Origin: Ilumatobacter sp. | GTDB lineage: Bacteria; Actinomycetota; Acidimicrobiia; Acidimicrobiales; Ilumatobacteraceae | Length of the DNA stretch: 6,595 bases | Direction: 5' to 3' | Assembly (NCBI GenBank): GCA_029263275.1 | Contig: JAJCXU010000298.1 | Coordinates: 1 to 6,595 of the forward strand | Shown here: positions 1 to 6,595 of the stretch, one piece after another | Layout of the letters: every line of letters begins with the position of its first letter | Position numbering within the stretch: position 1 is the stretch's first letter | Position numbers and translations under genes: made by a program | The notes under the pieces: model-generated | Seen by the model: only the letters and a program-made list of their open reading frames with translations | Database searches by the model: none | Told to the model about the DNA's origin: nothing

Positions 1-418
1 GATGGGCGCCGGCAAGACCGCGTTCGCACAGGGGTTTGGTGCTGCATTCGGCATCGAGGAGCCGATCACGTCGCCGACGTTCACCCTGGTGCACAGCTAC
101 GACCTCGATGCACCGGTCCGCGGTATTCGAACGATGCATCACGCTGACCTCTACCGACTCGACCGCACGTCCGAAGTCGCCGATCTTGCGCTGGGCGAAC
201 TCGCCGAATTCGGCGGCGTCGTGCTCGTCGAATGGGGCGACGTGGTCGAGGGAGTGTTCGCTGACCACCTCACCATCCATCTCGATCAAGACCCTGACGA
301 CGATTCTGACGAACTCGCACTCGACCGTGCCCGGCTCATCGATGTGGTCGGCACCGGAGCGACGTGGGCCGCTCGGTGGGACTCGCTCCGAAACCGACTG
401 GCGGAATTCACGTGCTGA
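1..418 (+). CDS. tsaE: tRNA t6A biosynthesis ATPase TsaE (5' partial)
   Basis: TsaE is the small P-loop ATPase that binds the TsaB-TsaD complex in the cytoplasm and is needed for its turnover during t6A37 formation on tRNA. The window opens inside the Walker A motif: the first full codons read MGAGKT, matching the family's G-D-L-G-A-G-K-T. That Met is therefore internal, not the start, and roughly 30-45 N-terminal residues lie upstream. Downstream are the family signatures TSPTFTLVHSY (visible residues 23-33), HADLYRLD (47-54) and VEWGD (76-80), the last equivalent to the usual EWP/EWG motif. The 138 visible residues plus the missing part fit a normal TsaE of about 150-180 residues. The acidic stretch DPDDDSDE near residue 100 lies in the variable C-terminal region. 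The stop codon overlaps the tsaB start, so the two are probably translationally coupled. Confidence 0.94.
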   Translation, partial: MGAGKTAFAQGFGAAFGIEEPITSPTFTLVHSYDLDAPVRGIRTMHHADLYRLDRTSEVADLALGELAEFGGVVLVEWGDVVEGVFADHLTIHLDQDPDDDSDELALDRARLIDVVGTGATWAARWDSLRNRLAEFTC

Positions 419-1107
419 TCCTGGGTATCGAAACCGCGACCGAGCGCGTGAGCGTCTCGATCGGCGGACACGAAGGCGTCATCGGCTTGTTCGAGGTCAC
501 CAAGGGCCGTCGCCACGCTGAGACCTTGGTGCCAGCCATCGACTTCGTCTGCCAACAGTCCGGCATCGCGCTCGACGAGATCAGCGTCGTCGCTGTTGAC
601 GTGGGCCCAGGGCTCTTCACCGGGATGCGCGTCGGGCTGGCATCGGCCAAGGCGATTGCGCAGGCGCTGCGCGTGCCGATGATCGGCATCACGTCGTTGG
701 ACCTCCTCGCCTTTCCGTGTCGACACACCGACCGCGTGATCGTGCCGGTCATCGATGCGCGCAAGGGCGAAGTGTTCTACGCCATGTATCGCCAAGTCCC
801 GGGAGGTATCCAGCAGGTCGCGGAGCCGACAGTCGGACCGGTCGAGGACCTTGTTGCCGACCTGATGGCGCGCAGTCAGGACGTTCTCCTGGTCGGCGAC
901 GGAGCGGTCCGCTATCGCGAAGAGATTCTCGAAGGATTCCACTGCGAGGTCGGTGGCGACGCCCACCCGTCGGCGGCGCCGCTCGCACAACTCGCACATG
1001 CCCGCGCGCTCCGCGAAGAGTGGGTCAACCCACGCGAGATCGAGCCGGTCTACCTCCGGGCGCCGGACGCACAGATCAACTGGTCGACTCGGGCGGCGCG
1101 CGCATGA
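412..1107 (+). CDS. tsaB: t6A biosynthesis scaffold protein TsaB
   Basis: TsaB is the ASKHA-fold partner that dimerises with TsaD and organises the TsaB-TsaD-TsaE complex; it has no transferase activity itself. From GTG 412 the protein has 231 residues, usual for the family. Visible signatures are ILGIETAT (3-10), RRHAETLVPAI (33-43), DVGPGLFTGMRVG (63-75, usually GPGSFTGLRIG), DARKGEVFYA (115-124) and PVYLR near the C-terminus (212-216). A GTG at 364 is in frame, but it would add 16 residues with no family resemblance ahead of the first beta strand. GTG 412 places that strand at the N-terminus, has GGCGGA at 400-405 as a ribosome binding site, and overlaps the tsaE stop by 7 nt. The gene ends in an ATGA overlap with rimI. 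The TsaD-type metal ligands are absent, which separates it from TsaD. Confidence 0.94.
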   Translation: MLILGIETATERVSVSIGGHEGVIGLFEVTKGRRHAETLVPAIDFVCQQSGIALDEISVVAVDVGPGLFTGMRVGLASAKAIAQALRVPMIGITSLDLLAFPCRHTDRVIVPVIDARKGEVFYAMYRQVPGGIQQVAEPTVGPVEDLVADLMARSQDVLLVGDGAVRYREEILEGFHCEVGGDAHPSAAPLAQLAHARALREEWVNPREIEPVYLRAPDAQINWSTRAARA

Positions 1108-1649
1108 GCGTGCTCGAGCGGTTGCTCGGACGCGAGCAGGACGAGGGCTTCTCGATCACGCCGATGCGCAAACGCGATCTGCGTCAGGGCATCCTCGACA
1201 TCGAGGCCGTCGCGTACCCGGTGGGCTGGTCGCACAACGTGTTCGTCAGCGAGATCGAGCAGATGCGAGCGGGGACACGCCACTACGTCGTGGCCCGCCA
1301 AGACGGCGACATCGTGGGCTATGCCGGTGTGTGGTTCGCCGTTGACGAGGCCCACGTGACCAACGTTGCGGTCGCTCCGACCGTCCGCCGCCAGGGAATC
1401 GCACGCGCCTTGATGCTGCACTTGGCCGAAGTGGCGATCGAGCGCGGGTGCGTTGCATGGACACTGGAGGTGCGCCTGACGAGTCACGGTGCCCAACGCA
1501 TGTACGAGGAGTTCGGCTTCGAGTCGGCCGGCGTGCGCCAGCGCTACTACGACAACGTCGAGGACGCCATCGTGATGTGGTGCCACGACATCCAAGGCGA
1601 CGACTACCGCGCCCGACTCAATGCCATTCGGGAGGATGCTCGTGCCTGA
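1104..1649 (+). CDS. rimI: GNAT N-acetyltransferase, RimI (ribosomal protein S18 N-alpha-acetyltransferase)
   Basis: This is a GNAT-fold acetyltransferase that uses acetyl-CoA. RimI acetylates the N-terminal alanine of ribosomal protein S18 in E. coli, and actinobacterial homologues can have wider N-terminal specificity. The protein has 181 residues. The acetyl-CoA pyrophosphate-binding motif is VAPTVRRQGIARALM (90-104, core R-x-x-G-x-A). It is followed by the RimI block TLEVRLTSHGAQRMYEEFGF (120-139), with Glu122 and Tyr134 in the places of the catalytic Glu and Tyr of E. coli RimI, then RYYDNVEDAIVMW (147-159). The usual SN of this block is SH here. An N-terminal extension of about 15 residues precedes the domain. 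The start is ATG 1104, whose ATGA overlaps the tsaB stop; GGGCGG at 1091-1096 lies 7 nt upstream. The longer open frame from 717 is only the tsaB shadow. The family is firm; the S18 substrate is inferred from context. Confidence 0.92.
   Translation: MSVLERLLGREQDEGFSITPMRKRDLRQGILDIEAVAYPVGWSHNVFVSEIEQMRAGTRHYVVARQDGDIVGYAGVWFAVDEAHVTNVAVAPTVRRQGIARALMLHLAEVAIERGCVAWTLEVRLTSHGAQRMYEEFGFESAGVRQRYYDNVEDAIVMWCHDIQGDDYRARLNAIREDARA
1630..1635 (+). promoter_or_regulatory. Ribosome binding site that decides the tsaD start
   Basis: GGGAGG lies inside the end of rimI. The three nearby in-frame starts are ATG 1621 (upstream of the site), ATG 1636 (touching it, zero spacing) and GTG 1642 (6 nt downstream). 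Only GTG 1642 has workable spacing, so it is the preferred tsaD start despite being a GTG. Confidence 0.75.
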
Positions 1650-2670
1650 GGATCTGAAGGTCGACGAGTCCACGCTCATCTTGGGCGTCGAGACCAGTTG
1701 CGACGAAACAGCAGCCGCCCTCGTGATGGGCGGATACGACGTCGTGTCGAGCGTGGTGTCGACTCAGGTCGATCTGCACGCAGACTTCGGCGGCGTGGTG
1801 CCCGAGATTGCCTCGCGGGCACACCTCGACGTGCTCAACCCGGTGATCGCCCGAGCGATCGTCGAGTCCGGGGTCGAGGATTCACGTATCGACGCGGTGG
1901 CCTGCACGGTCGGCCCCGGCCTGATCGGTGCGCTGCTCGTCGGCGTGTCGGCGGCGAAGTCCCTCGCACTCGCATGGGACGTGCCGTTCATCGGCGTCAA
2001 TCACATGGAAGCGCACCTGTACGCCGCATCGCTCGAAGACCCCACGCTCGAGTTCCCGCTCGTTGTTCTCCTCGTGTCCGGTGGTCACACGATGCTCGTC
2101 GAGATGCAGGACCACGGCCGCTACCGGCTGCTCGGTCAGACCATCGACGACGCCGCCGGCGAAGCCTTCGACAAGGTCGCTCGATTCCTCGACCTCGGCT
2201 ACCCGGGCGGACCTGCGATCGACGAAGCCGCCCTCCTCGGCGATCCCGACGCGATCAAATTCCCTCGCGCCTTGATGGACGGCAGCTACAACTTCTCCTT
2301 CAGCGGCTTGAAGACCTCGGTCATGAACTACGTCCGTAAGCACCCCGACGTGAGCTCGGCCGACGTTGCGGCATCGTTCCAAGCTGCGGTGGTCGACGTG
2401 CTGGTGGCGAAGTCACGTGCAGCGGCCAAGGCGACGGGGGCGACCAGCATCGTGCTCGGCGGCGGTGTGGCCGCGAACTCGCTGCTGCGCGAAGAGATCC
2501 TCGAGGGGTGCGCCCGCGACAGCATCCAAGGGTTCCTGCCCAGTCGGGCGATGTGCACCGACAATGCGGCGATGATTGCGGCGGCGGGGTGGCACCGGTT
2601 GCGCTCCGATGGGCCGACGTCGCTGTCGGTCGGCGCGACACCGAACCTGCGGCTGCCCTTCATCGACTGA
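1642..2670 (+). CDS. tsaD: tRNA N6-adenosine threonylcarbamoyltransferase TsaD (Kae1/Gcp family)
   Basis: TsaD is the catalytic subunit that transfers the threonylcarbamoyl group from threonylcarbamoyl-AMP (made by TsaC/Sua5, not in this window) to N6 of A37 in tRNAs reading ANN codons. From GTG 1642 it has 342 residues, standard for the bacterial family. The ASKHA signatures are in order: LGVETSCDET (14-23), GGVVPEIASRAH (50-61), the metal motif HMEAH (121-125), LLVSGGHT (143-150), DDAAGEAFDKVARFL (169-183), FSFSGLKTS (218-226), VLGGGVAANSLL (271-282) and CTDNAAMIAAAG (305-316). His121, His125 and Asp307 match the expected metal ligands. All key residues look intact. It overlaps rimI by 8 nt and is the last gene of the coupled t6A cluster. 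Older annotations call this protein Gcp, O-sialoglycoprotein endopeptidase; that function is not supported for the family. Confidence 0.98.
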   Translation: MPEDLKVDESTLILGVETSCDETAAALVMGGYDVVSSVVSTQVDLHADFGGVVPEIASRAHLDVLNPVIARAIVESGVEDSRIDAVACTVGPGLIGALLVGVSAAKSLALAWDVPFIGVNHMEAHLYAASLEDPTLEFPLVVLLVSGGHTMLVEMQDHGRYRLLGQTIDDAAGEAFDKVARFLDLGYPGGPAIDEAALLGDPDAIKFPRALMDGSYNFSFSGLKTSVMNYVRKHPDVSSADVAASFQAAVVDVLVAKSRAAAKATGATSIVLGGGVAANSLLREEILEGCARDSIQGFLPSRAMCTDNAAMIAAAGWHRLRSDGPTSLSVGATPNLRLPFID

Positions 2671-2693
2671 CCCCGACCCGCCCACACCCGTTG

Positions 2694-2734
2694 CGGTGAG
2701 CGTTGCCCACAACAGCTGTGACTCAGACTCACCG
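2694..2734 (+). other. Inverted repeat in the tsaD-dusB spacer
   Basis: CGGTGAG (2694-2700) is the exact reverse complement of CTCACCG (2728-2734), a 7-bp stem. Between the arms CACA (2708-2711) can pair with TGTG (2717-2720), leaving a symmetric 7x7 internal loop. No T-run follows, so it is not a canonical intrinsic terminator. The sequence GGTGAGCG (2695-2702) recurs at 2762-2769, just before the dusB ATG, so CTCACC could pair with either copy. A regulatory or processing role is inference; chance pairing in GC-rich DNA is possible. Confidence 0.3.
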
Positions 2735-2769
2735 GTGCCCGGCCGCGCAGCCGATACCGTTGGTGAGCG

Positions 2770-3915
2770 ATGACGTTTGCGATTGGTGCCCATGAGCTGT
2801 CTGCTCCCGTGGTGCTCGCCCCGATGGCGGGCGTCACCAACGCGCCGTTCCGCGAGATGTGTCGCAAGTTCGCCCCGGGCCTCGTCTACGTCAACGAGAT
2901 GGCCATGGCCACGCCGGTCGTCCACAAGAACGCCAAGACCGACCGGATGATCAGCTTCGGGCCCGACGAGCAGCCGCGTAGCCAGCAGCTCTACGGCTCG
3001 GACCCCGAGATCATGGGCAAGGCCGTCCACATCCTCTGCGACGCCGGCCGCGTCGATCACATCGACATCAACTTCGGCTGCCCGGCAGCGAAGGTCACAC
3101 GCCAAGGTGGCGGTGCCGCGGTGCCCGCGCGTCCCGAGCTGCTGCGCTCGATCGTCCGCGCCGCAGTCAAGAGCGCCAGCCCGTACGGCATTCCGGTCAC
3201 GACCAAGTTCCGGATGGGGCTCTTCGACGACTGGTTGATGCACGTGCGCACCGGTCAGATCTGCGCCGAGGAAGGTGCTGCATCGATCGCGCTTCATGCC
3301 CGCACGGTCCAGCAGCACTACTCGGGCGAGGCCCGCTGGGAAGCAATCGCGGAGCTGAAGCAGGCTGTCGGCTCAATCCCAGTGCTCGGCAACGGCGACA
3401 TCTGGGAAGCTCACGATGCCGTGCGAATGATGGATGAGACCGGGTGCGACGGCGTGGTCATCGGTCGCGGGTGCCTCGGCCGTCCGTGGCTGTTCGGGGA
3501 TCTGGTCGATGCGATGTCGGGACGACCGGCCCGGGCGAGTCGAAACCTGGGTGAAGTGTGCGAGGTTATGGCCGAGCACGCCAAGCTGCTTGCCGCGCAC
3601 ATGGGCGAAGAACACGCCATGCGTGACTTCCGCAAGCACGCCAACTGGTACATGAGCGGCTATCCCGTCGGGCCCGAAATCCGCCGTCGGCTGTCCGGCA
3701 ACAGCTCGCTCGCCGAACTCGATGACATCATCGCCATGCTCGACCCGGCGGCCGAAATCGTGGAAGGCGGCGAGCGCATCAAGCGCGGCCACACCAACGG
3801 GCCGATCAAGGTCGCCGTCCCGGCCGGATGGCTTGAGACCGGTGCCCGTGAAGCGCTCGACACCGACGTCACCGTTCCCGACGATGGTGACGTGATGGCG
3901 CTCTCGGGCGGCTGA
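2770..3915 (+). CDS. dusB: tRNA dihydrouridine synthase (DusB/NifR3 family)
   Basis: This is a cytoplasmic FMN- and NADPH-dependent enzyme that reduces uridines in the tRNA D-loop to dihydrouridine. The protein has 381 residues. The TIM barrel begins with VVLAPMAGVTNAPFR (14-28). The catalytic-cysteine motif is INFGCPAAKVTRQGGGAA (100-117), with Cys104 as the expected proton donor. FMN and phosphate-binding stretches follow: TTKFRMG (144-150), LHARTVQQHYSGEARW (175-190), IPVLGNGDI (203-211) and GVVIGRGCLGRPWLF (228-242). A helical tRNA-binding domain with FRKHANWYMSGYP (287-299) comes next. The last 45-50 residues, with VAVPAGWL and ending SGG, resemble the tail of actinobacterial DusB proteins. 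An in-frame TGA at 2764 rules out any earlier start. The only SD-like sequence (GGTGAG, 2762-2767) is just 2 nt from ATG 2770, which is unusually tight. One base separates it from maf. DusB is preferred over DusA/C, but the exact tRNA position modified is not visible here. Confidence 0.95.
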   Translation: MTFAIGAHELSAPVVLAPMAGVTNAPFREMCRKFAPGLVYVNEMAMATPVVHKNAKTDRMISFGPDEQPRSQQLYGSDPEIMGKAVHILCDAGRVDHIDINFGCPAAKVTRQGGGAAVPARPELLRSIVRAAVKSASPYGIPVTTKFRMGLFDDWLMHVRTGQICAEEGAASIALHARTVQQHYSGEARWEAIAELKQAVGSIPVLGNGDIWEAHDAVRMMDETGCDGVVIGRGCLGRPWLFGDLVDAMSGRPARASRNLGEVCEVMAEHAKLLAAHMGEEHAMRDFRKHANWYMSGYPVGPEIRRRLSGNSSLAELDDIIAMLDPAAEIVEGGERIKRGHTNGPIKVAVPAGWLETGAREALDTDVTVPDDGDVMALSGG

Positions 3916-3916
3916 C

Positions 3917-4513
3917 GTGCTCGACCTGCCTCATCCACTCGTCCTCGCCTCGGGATCGCCGCGACGGCGCGAACTGCTGTCAGGAGTCGGCCTCCGTTTC
4001 GCGGTGCGTCCCGCCGGAATCGACGAGACGCCATTGTCCGATGAGCCTCCCCAGAACTACGTGCGTCGGTTGTCGACCGAGAAGGCGGCCGCCTCCATGG
4101 ACTCGCCGCTCGCGAGCCCTGCGGAAATGGTCCTCGCTGCCGACACCACGGTGGAAGCGAAGGGTGAGATCCTCGAAAAACCGCTCGATTCCGACGATGC
4201 GTACCGGATGCTGCGGCTGCTGTCGGGGCGTGACCACCTGGTGCACACTGGTGTCACCGTGTCGGTGCCGTTGGCCGGCGCACGTCGCTCCAGCACGATT
4301 CTGGTGACGACCAAGGTGACCTTCGCTGATCTCGACGACGCGACGATCGACTGGTATCTCGCGACCGGTGAGGCCATGGACAAAGCCGGCGCCTACGGCA
4401 TCCAAGGCGTTGCTGGGGCCTTTGTCGAACGGGTCGATGGCAGCGTCACCAACGTGATCGGGCTTCCCTTGGCTGAAACACTCGCGCTGCTGCGCGAGTC
4501 GACCTCGACCTGA
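3917..4513 (+). CDS. maf: Maf-family nucleoside triphosphate pyrophosphatase
   Basis: Maf proteins are cytoplasmic house-cleaning enzymes that hydrolyse dTTP/UTP or modified nucleotides to the monophosphate and pyrophosphate. Overexpression of some members inhibits septation. The 198-residue length is normal. Motifs in order are LASGSPRRRELL (10-21, phosphate-binding S-P-R-R), ADTTVEAKGEILEKP (75-89, with catalytic Asp76 and Lys88; the family usually has ADTVV), LLSGRDHLVHTGV (101-113), GEAMDKAGAYGIQG (151-164) and TNVIGLPL (178-185). The start is GTG 3917, one base after the dusB stop, with GGGCGG at 3906-3911 as ribosome binding site inside the end of dusB, so the two genes are very likely cotranscribed. 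I cannot assign the substrate subclass (YhdE-like dTTP/UTP versus YceF-like m7GTP) with certainty; the DKAGAYGIQG block looks more like the YhdE type. No clear terminator follows before the groESL promoter. Confidence 0.95.
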   Translation: MLDLPHPLVLASGSPRRRELLSGVGLRFAVRPAGIDETPLSDEPPQNYVRRLSTEKAAASMDSPLASPAEMVLAADTTVEAKGEILEKPLDSDDAYRMLRLLSGRDHLVHTGVTVSVPLAGARRSSTILVTTKVTFADLDDATIDWYLATGEAMDKAGAYGIQGVAGAFVERVDGSVTNVIGLPLAETLALLRESTST

Positions 4514-4537
4514 CGTCTGCCGCTCTCGATTTTCCGG

Positions 4538-4564
4538 TTAGCAGTCGCGGGCGTCGGTTGCTAA
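4538..4564 (+). promoter_or_regulatory. CIRCE operator 1 (HrcA binding site), upstream copy
   Basis: The half-sites are TTAGCAGTC (4538-4546) and GGTTGCTAA (4556-4564), with exactly 9 nt between them. Against the consensus TTAGCACTC-N9-GAGTGCTAA the left half matches 8 of 9 and the right half 7 of 9. CIRCE is the operator of the heat-shock repressor HrcA. This copy overlaps the proposed -35 box, so bound HrcA would block RNA polymerase. hrcA itself is not in the window. Confidence 0.87.
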
Positions 4565-4586
4565 CGGCCGCGCGGTTCTTTAGCAT
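4558..4586 (+). promoter_or_regulatory. Probable groESL promoter (housekeeping sigma type)
   Basis: A -35 candidate TTGCTA (4558-4563) and a -10 candidate TAGCAT (4581-4586) are separated by 17 nt, the optimal spacing. Transcription would begin near 4592-4594, giving a leader of roughly 85 nt. The -35 box lies in the right half of CIRCE 1 and the last base of the -10 box is the first base of CIRCE 2. That layout fits HrcA repression but is also constrained by the operators themselves, so the promoter call is moderate. Confidence 0.5.
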
Positions 4587-4612
4587 TGGCAGTCGCAAAC
4601 GGGGAGTGCTAA
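4586..4612 (+). promoter_or_regulatory. CIRCE operator 2 (HrcA binding site), promoter-proximal copy
   Basis: The half-sites are TTGGCAGTC (4586-4594) and GAGTGCTAA (4604-4612), separated by exactly 9 nt. The right half matches the CIRCE consensus perfectly and the left half 7 of 9. It begins at the -10 box and would cover the transcription start and first transcribed bases. The element would thus also lie largely in the mRNA leader, as in many CIRCE-controlled groESL operons. Confidence 0.92.
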
Positions 4613-4665
4613 TCGCACGACAGCCCGGATGCTCCTGTCAATCCAACACATGTGATCGTGCCAAT

Positions 4666-4670
4666 GGAGG
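4666..4670 (+). promoter_or_regulatory. groES ribosome binding site
   Basis: GGAGG sits 8 nt before ATG 4679. It is the strongest Shine-Dalgarno sequence in the window after that of tsaD. It fixes the groES start at ATG 4679 rather than the in-frame GTG at 4652, which lies upstream of the site. Confidence 0.85.
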
Positions 4671-4678
4671 CCAACACC

Positions 4679-4969
4679 ATGAACCTGAAGCCGCTGGACG
4701 ACCGCCTCGTGGTCCGTCCGAATGAGCCCGAGACCCAGACCGCATCCGGTCTCGTCATCCCCGACACCGCCAAAGAAAAGCCGCAGCAGGGCGAAGTCCT
4801 CGCTGTCGGTCCGGGCAAGCGCTCCGAGACCACTGGCGATCTGATCGAAGTCGGCATCAGCGTCGGCGACACCGTCCTCTACAGCAAGTACGGCGGCACC
4901 GAGGTTTCCTCGGGCGGCGAAGACCTGCTCGTGCTCAACAGCCGCGACGTCCTCGCGATCGTCAGCTGA
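4679..4969 (+). CDS. groES: Co-chaperonin GroES (Hsp10)
   Basis: GroES forms the heptameric lid that caps GroEL and encloses substrate proteins during ATP-driven folding in the cytoplasm. From ATG 4679 the protein has 96 residues, the usual size. The N-terminal signature [17 protein letters not shown] is followed by the mobile loop region around [18 protein letters not shown] (residues 21-38), which includes the GroEL-contacting hydrophobic segment LVIP. Next come EVLAVGPG (39-46), [15 protein letters not shown] (62-76) and the closing DVLAIVS. All are typical, with nothing missing. The gene is preceded by two CIRCE operators, so it is probably repressed by HrcA and induced by heat. groEL follows after 45 nt and is expected on the same mRNA. 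Confidence 0.99.
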   Translation: MNLKPLDDRLVVRPNEPETQTASGLVIPDTAKEKPQQGEVLAVGPGKRSETTGDLIEVGISVGDTVLYSKYGGTEVSSGGEDLLVLNSRDVLAIVS

Positions 4970-4996
4970 ACAGCTGATTCTGAACCGGAACTCTGA

Positions 4997-6595
<1,599 letters not shown>

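Noticed and set aside
364..411. Upstream GTG start for tsaB, adding 16 residues
   Set aside because: The extra residues do not resemble TsaB, and GTG 412 has a ribosome binding site and the stop-start overlap typical of this cluster.
286..999. A 237-codon minus-strand open frame opposite tsaE and tsaB
   Set aside because: It is a shadow frame with Arg/Asp/His-rich composition and no domain signature.
1621..1641. ATG 1621 or ATG 1636 as the tsaD start
   Set aside because: GGGAGG (1630-1635) lies downstream of the first and directly against the second; only GTG 1642 has usable spacing.
2413..3318. A 301-codon minus-strand open frame spanning the end of tsaD, the spacer and dusB
   Set aside because: It lies opposite two well-supported genes, has no recognisable motif, and reflects the low stop-codon frequency of GC-rich DNA.
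4514..4537. Search for an intrinsic terminator after maf
   Set aside because: Only a short TTTT run is present without a preceding GC-rich hairpin, so no terminator is called.
4580..4612. TTAGCATTG (4580-4588) paired with GAGTGCTAA as the CIRCE element
   Set aside because: The gap would be 15 nt instead of the invariant 9. TTGGCAGTC (4586-4594) gives the correct spacing with 7 of 9 matches.
4652..4678. GTG 4652 as the groES start
   Set aside because: It would put the strong GGAGG inside the coding region and add nine residues not found in GroES; ATG 4679 gives a standard 96-residue protein.
4963..4977. Direct repeat CAGCTGA at the groES stop codon (4963-4969 and 4971-4977)
   Set aside because: It is too short to treat as an element and has no T-run or extended stem; it is likely chance.

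Overview
This high-GC window reads as a chromosomal housekeeping region of an actinobacterium. All genes lie on the + strand and are tightly packed. The actinobacterial assignment is inference. It rests on base composition, on the block tsaE-tsaB-rimI-tsaD leading towards groES-groEL (the order I recall from Mycobacterium), on an actinobacterial-looking DusB tail, and on HrcA/CIRCE control of groESL. An Acidimicrobiia-type lineage (Ilumatobacter-like) would fit, but the sequence alone does not settle it.

Layout. Positions 1-2670 hold a translationally coupled cluster: tsaE (5' end cut by the window), tsaB, rimI and tsaD. Each gene starts inside the stop region of the previous one, with overlaps of 7, 4 and 8 nt. 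TsaE, TsaB and TsaD are the bacterial machinery that transfers threonylcarbamoyl to A37 of ANN-decoding tRNAs (t6A). RimI is the N-terminal acetyltransferase that usually travels with them. A 99-nt spacer (2671-2769) with inverted and direct repeats separates this cluster from a second coupled pair: dusB (tRNA dihydrouridine synthase, 2770-3915) and, one base later, maf (nucleotide pyrophosphatase, 3917-4513).

The 165-nt region 4514-4678 is the groESL control region. It has two CIRCE operators, each with the canonical 9-nt spacer, and a plausible -35/-10 pair lodged between and against them. An 80-90 nt leader and a strong GGAGG ribosome binding site follow. groES (4679-4969) and groEL (5015 to the window end) come next. 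GroEL is cut after 527 residues, so only its C-terminal tail is missing.

Functionally, the window joins tRNA maturation (t6A and dihydrouridine), nucleotide-pool cleaning and protein folding. No stretch longer than 165 nt lacks a gene. I see no mobile element, CRISPR array, tRNA or rRNA gene, or pseudogene. I do not see a previously undescribed system. The most notable points are the double-CIRCE promoter, the placement of dusB-maf between tsaD and groES, and the structured tsaD-dusB spacer with an unusual dusB start.
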